NCBI GenBank assembly: GCA_018267275.1
Contig: JAFDYV010000011.1
Span: forward strand, 124,001-188,000
Direction of reading: 5' to 3'
From: Bacteroidota bacterium
GTDB taxonomy: Bacteria > Bacteroidota > Bacteroidia > Cytophagales > Cyclobacteriaceae
Length of the DNA stretch: 64,000 bases
Shown here: positions 60,627 to 64,000 of the stretch, in pieces
Layout of the letters: every line of letters starts with the position of its first letter
How positions within the stretch are numbered: position 1 is the stretch's first letter
The notes under the pieces: model-generated
Database searches by the model: none
What the model saw: the letters and a program-made list of their open reading frames with translations, nothing else
Told to the model about the DNA's origin: nothing
Made by a program: the position numbers and the translations under genes

Positions 60627-62105
60627 CTAAAACTGAAAATAAATAAACGGTTGAATATCTGCCGATTTCGTTTGCATCACCAGCACGATGACTAAAACGA
60701 TGAAGGCAGCTTTGCCAACAAGTGGTAGTTTGGTGAGGAGTTCTTGACTTTTTTCTTCCCAATTGACTGGCACAAAATGCAGTACATACCCGATGACCAT
60801 TAAAGCAACCACCGCTGGGTAGCCTGCAATCAAATCAAAAAGTAGTGTAGGCTTTAGGTGGTAGAGTATTTGATACAGCATTTGCCCGGCCAATTCCATG
60901 TTTTCTGCCCTGAAGAAAATCCAGCAAAAGCAAACGAAATGAAATGTGAGGATCACACCTATTACCTGCAGAATTGCCGCGGACCACCGTGGTGCCTTGA
61001 TGCGTAAGGAAAGGAAGTACTTGTGGGTAGCCAAGGCAAACCCATGCAGCGCGCCCCATAAAATGAATCGGCCAGAGGCGCCATGCCACAGCCCGCCAAG
61101 CACCATGGTAATGATGAGGTTTAAGTACGTGCGAAAAATTCCTTTTCTATTTCCGCCCAACGAGATATAGAGATAGTCCTTTAACCAGGTAGAAAGTGAT
61201 ATGTGCCACCTGCGCCAAAAATCGGTGATGTTGGGTGCCTGGTAGGGCGACCTAAAATTTTCGTTGAAATGAAAACCGAGCAACAACGCAATGCCAATGG
61301 CCATATCTGAATAACCAGAGAAGTCGCAGTAGATTTGTAATGCGTATCCGTACAAGCCGAACAAATTCTCTAATCCAGAATACAGCGAGGGTGCGTCAAA
61401 AACACGGTCTACAAAGTTTAGGCTAATGTAGTTAGAGATCACAGCTTTCTTAAACAGTCCTGTGCCGATGAGATAAACACCTCGTCCAAGCATAGCTTGC
61501 GTGACCAGCGTGGGGCGGTGAATTTGGGGCAGAAAATCGGACGCGCGCACAATAGGTCCTGCTACCAACTGCGGAAAAAATGATACAAAAAATGCATAGT
61601 CCAACAAGCTGTTTACGGGCTTCAGCTGCCTACGATACACATCGATGGTATAGCTCATGGATTGGAATGTGAAGAACGAAATACCTACCGGCAAAAAAAT
61701 GTCGAGGTGATGAAACGTGACGCCTGTAGAAGTAGTGATGAGTTCGAACAGGAAGTTGGTGTATTTGAAGTAGCCCAGCACGCCCAAGTTGGCTATCAAC
61801 GACAAAATCAACAATGCCTTGCGCTTGAACGCATCACGTTGTTGGTCAATCCAAGCTGCCAATTGAAAGTCAACACCGGTAGTGGCAAGCAGCAGCAAAA
61901 AATACCATCCACTTGATTTATAGTAAAAGTAGATGGAGAATAGCGTTACATAAATGATTTTGACCCGATTGCTTTTTTGCAACAGTGCATATCCGATGAT
62001 AAAGAATGCAAATAGGAATAAGAAGAACCCGCTGTTGAAAATCATGGGTTCCGTGGCGTGATACACGAATTGCTCCAACAGCTTATGGATGTCGATATTG
62101 AACAT
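60627..62105 (-). CDS. MBOAT family O-acyltransferase (AlgI-like)
   Basis: A 492-residue integral membrane acyltransferase with about ten helices. The hallmark HisS pair is present: the catalytic His in GGLWHGASGRFILWG, and the WRRWHISLSTWLKDYLYISL motif. SFFPQLVAGPIVRASDFLPQ is the AlgI-type signature. It would move an acetyl group from the cytoplasm to an extracellular acceptor. Two SGNH-type genes overlap upstream, as in alginate-like and other polymer O-acetylation systems. Its 5' end overlaps the SGNH gene by 23 bp. Confidence 0.9.
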   Translation of the reverse strand: MFNIDIHKLLEQFVYHATEPMIFNSGFFLFLFAFFIIGYALLQKSNRVKIIYVTLFSIYFYYKSSGWYFLLLLATTGVDFQLAAWIDQQRDAFKRKALLILSLIANLGVLGYFKYTNFLFELITTSTGVTFHHLDIFLPVGISFFTFQSMSYTIDVYRRQLKPVNSLLDYAFFVSFFPQLVAGPIVRASDFLPQIHRPTLVTQAMLGRGVYLIGTGLFKKAVISNYISLNFVDRVFDAPSLYSGLENLFGLYGYALQIYCDFSGYSDMAIGIALLLGFHFNENFRSPYQAPNITDFWRRWHISLSTWLKDYLYISLGGNRKGIFRTYLNLIITMVLGGLWHGASGRFILWGALHGFALATHKYFLSLRIKAPRWSAAILQVIGVILTFHFVCFCWIFFRAENMELAGQMLYQILYHLKPTLLFDLIAGYPAVVALMVIGYVLHFVPVNWEEKSQELLTKLPLVGKAAFIVLVIVLVMQTKSADIQPFIYFQF

Positions 62106-63324
62106 ATTCGTTGTATGCTTTGATCAATGATTGAAAAAACAACTCGCCCTGCAACGCGTAGCCGGCTTTGGTAAAGTGAACGCCATCTGTTTGGAGCAGT
62201 TTGTTCTTTTTCCATTTGTCAGCTGCATGTTTTCCACCAGCTACCTCGTATAAATCCCAGTAGGCCCAGCCATTTTTTTCGCAAGCGGCAATAATTTTTT
62301 TACGCACGATTTCAACGCCCGCGTTTCTGCGCGTACGTTTTTTGTAAAAGTCAGCGGTGGTCGTAAAAAGGAATTTTGCGTTCGGGTTGTTCTTGCTCAA
62401 CAACTCCGTAAACTTATTCAACTGGTCCTCCAATTGAGAATCCACATACGGATATTCGATTGCTTCGTTGGTACCAAGCGACACCACAATCAAATCGGGC
62501 TGCAGCACCGTGGTCTGCTTAAAAAAATGTTGTGCTGCCAAGTAGTGTCTGAACTTTGCTCCGTTGCCACCTACTGAGTGATACAACACGCCATGCCTTT
62601 GATTTTCCAGACTCACACCAAACAACATGAACTGATTTTGTTTGGGTAGTGGTTGCAGACATTGCAGATCTACTTTATTGACAGCGTAGGGGAGCAACAC
62701 GGTAGATGCATTTTGAAATCCATCCGAACTAAACGATCCGACAAATGCTAAATCTTGGTTAACCGAATCACGCAACGATAGGTTGTAGCTAGATGAATCT
62801 TTTTGGTAAAACAACGTAACCTTATTGAACGCATAGTTTAGTTTGCCTTGGTTGATGGTTCGGATGCTGATTTTTCCATTCGGTTGCACCGTACGCAGCG
62901 TCATAGCTCCAATGCCGATTGGCAAGAGTTTGTCAGTAAAAACAATGCGCTTACTTTCCCATTGCGTGTTGGTAGATGAATAGATGTTAAGTGGTTCATT
63001 GGTTCTGCCCACCCTGCCCGGAAACACCAACCCTCTGCCCGCATTGCCAAATTCGGTTTGAAGGAGAGAACGAATTTGGTTGGTGAGAAAGTCTGCTTGA
63101 ATGTGCGAATCACCGATGTGCAGAATGCTGATTTTTTGATTCGAATGCTTTTTTTGCTGATAAAGTTTTTCAAAAAATGCAGACAATGAGGTATTGTTCG
63201 TGATTTCATTTTTTTCTAATCCGAGAAAACTGAAATCTGTAATGCGTGCCACTGCAATGGTATCTTGCGCAGCTGCATGAAAGCTAATCGCAAAGATGTA
63301 ACTAATGAGCAGCCCCTTTCTCAT
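62083..63324 (-). CDS. SGNH/GDSL-family hydrolase-like protein (O-acetylation partner)
   Basis: A 413-residue exported protein. Signal peptide MRKGLLISYIFAISFHAAAQ. The SGNH block I motif is ISILHIGDSHIQADFLTNQI (Ser in GDSHI), block III is GTNEAIEY, and the late DGVHFTKAGYALQG holds the Asp-x-x-His pair. The family contains both esterases and acetyl transferases; beside an MBOAT protein it is more likely to complete O-acetyl transfer outside the membrane. The frame opens at 63351; the ATG at 63324 gives the signal peptide and overlaps the upstream gene by 23 bp. Confidence 0.85.
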   Translation of the reverse strand: MRKGLLISYIFAISFHAAAQDTIAVARITDFSFLGLEKNEITNNTSLSAFFEKLYQQKKHSNQKISILHIGDSHIQADFLTNQIRSLLQTEFGNAGRGLVFPGRVGRTNEPLNIYSSTNTQWESKRIVFTDKLLPIGIGAMTLRTVQPNGKISIRTINQGKLNYAFNKVTLFYQKDSSSYNLSLRDSVNQDLAFVGSFSSDGFQNASTVLLPYAVNKVDLQCLQPLPKQNQFMLFGVSLENQRHGVLYHSVGGNGAKFRHYLAAQHFFKQTTVLQPDLIVVSLGTNEAIEYPYVDSQLEDQLNKFTELLSKNNPNAKFLFTTTADFYKKRTRRNAGVEIVRKKIIAACEKNGWAYWDLYEVAGGKHAADKWKKNKLLQTDGVHFTKAGYALQGELFFQSLIKAYNEYVQYRHP

Positions 63325-64000
63325 GTCGGTTTCGTTCAAACAAAATTGCATGCGCCATTTTCACGGCTATCTTTCGACCACCCCAGTAGGTGAGATGCGT
63401 GTAATCCTTTGCAGCAAGGGCCGGTTTGGAATCAACGTACTTCACAATGCTATTTTCACCACCCATCGCTTCGTACATATCCCAAAAAGTGATTTTTGTT
63501 TTTTCTGCAATTCTGCGCTGCACGTCCCGCATCAGCGGTATGTCGGGGTGCGTGAGAAACTTGCCGTTTTGATTGGAAGCTCGATCACTTACACCGACCA
63601 GCAAAATGCTGGTTTCCGGAAAAAGTTTTTTGAGGCGATTTACGGTACGCACCATGTTGATCTCGTAACTAGTGAAGTTAGTGGAGTCCGTCAGACTCAC
63701 TACATTCAGCCCATATTGCAATACAATCAAACGGTATTGTTGAAGTGCATTAAACTCAGTGAACATGTTATCGGAAATAAGACTGAAGCCAATTCCTGAA
63801 TTACCTCGCATGGAGAAGTTATCAACAAAAATGCCAGTGGGTGTTTCAAATGAAGCCCCATACAGGTTGAGGCTATCAGCATTGGTAAACATGAACCGTA
63901 TGCTATTTGCTTTTGATTGCGGAACGGTGGCATACTGCACCGATCTTCCCCGTGCAAGGGTGGTTGTGATGCTTAACGTGTCATTCACGATGCACTCCAT
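63302..64000 (-). CDS. SGNH-type protein, C-terminal fragment (cut by window end)
   Basis: At least 232 residues; the 5' end lies beyond the window, and the Met at the edge is probably internal. The fragment resembles the second half of the neighbouring SGNH protein: GNSGIGFSLISDNMF, YRLIVLQYGLNVVSLTDSTN, LLVGVSDRASNQNG and KDYTHLTYWGGRKIAVKM with the D-x-x-H pair (DYTHLT). It is a paralog in tandem with the 62083 gene and overlaps it by 23 bp, so the three genes form one operon with MBOAT. Confidence 0.8.
   Translation of the reverse strand: MECIVNDTLSITTTLARGRSVQYATVPQSKANSIRFMFTNADSLNLYGASFETPTGIFVDNFSMRGNSGIGFSLISDNMFTEFNALQQYRLIVLQYGLNVVSLTDSTNFTSYEINMVRTVNRLKKLFPETSILLVGVSDRASNQNGKFLTHPDIPLMRDVQRRIAEKTKITFWDMYEAMGGENSIVKYVDSKPALAAKDYTHLTYWGGRKIAVKMAHAILFERNRHEKGAAH

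Noticed and set aside
1..64000. tRNA or rRNA genes
   Set aside because: I saw no cloverleaf-type sequence or rRNA match in the intergenic regions I read.

Overview
The window looks like chromosome of an environmental Bacteroidota, most likely order Cytophagales. The evidence is threefold. Secreted proteins carry type IX secretion (gliding-motility) C-terminal domains. Several families are typical of the phylum (DUF3822, DUF3276/PUR, DUF6090, the PspC mini-protein, a SerB-SerA fusion, the DNA-ligase-associated DEXH helicase). Several promoters match the phylum's primary-sigma consensus (TTTG, about 19 nt, TAnnTTTG). No rRNA, tRNA, CRISPR array, transposase or integrase was recognised. Most of the window is housekeeping and surface biology, with a few AT-rich accessory loci.

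Layout. 1-9 kb: the end of hisS, hutH overlapping a secreted type IX substrate, a YbaB-glycosyltransferase pair, a PspC-like protein, a TPR/OmpA-like lipoprotein and pdhB. 9-11 kb: accessory stretch with an orphan small gene, a DUF6090 gene and dispersed short repeats. 10.7-17.4 kb: CAP protein and pyrE, two Nudix hydrolases, coaD with DUF3822, DUF1573, DUF423 and a YggS protein. 17.4-24.1 kb: GH3-family protein and LysE exporter, then a minus-strand carotenoid cluster (carH-like photoreceptor, ECF sigma factor, crtI, crtB, idi). 24.2-28.8 kb: Lhr-like helicase and a frameshifted PQQ dehydrogenase. 28.9-33.2 kb: smc and a membrane-anchored neighbour. 33.4-41.6 kb: a one-domain SprB-like mini-protein coupled to a 2635-residue repeat adhesin.

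41.6-50.3 kb: acyl-CoA reductase, ferredoxin, DUF58, DUF3276, S9 peptidase, sirtuin, TlpA-like thioredoxin and a TPR protein. 50.3-54.7 kb: an ECF sigma, putative anti-sigma, Spy-like protein, beta-barrel and M1 peptidase run. 54.8-60.6 kb: serC and a serB-serA fusion separated by two AT-rich, cassette-like hypothetical genes and a lipoprotein. 60.6-64 kb: overlapping MBOAT and two SGNH genes that look like a surface-polymer O-acetylation set, cut by the window edge.

The most coherent system is the light-responsive carotenoid module. The MerR/B12 regulator has the W-x9-EH and E-x-H-x-x-G residues of AdoCbl photoreceptors. The adjacent sigma gene has a near-consensus promoter whose -10-like box is overlapped by a perfect 9-bp inverted repeat, a good candidate operator. 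A terminator separates sigma from crtI-crtB-idi. This suggests a two-step circuit in which the photoreceptor controls sigma and sigma may control the biosynthesis genes. Other items of interest are the alternating A/B repeat adhesin, the PQQ dehydrogenase frameshift, attC-like flanks around the 56-57.6 kb genes, and a REP-like repeat pair near 13 kb.
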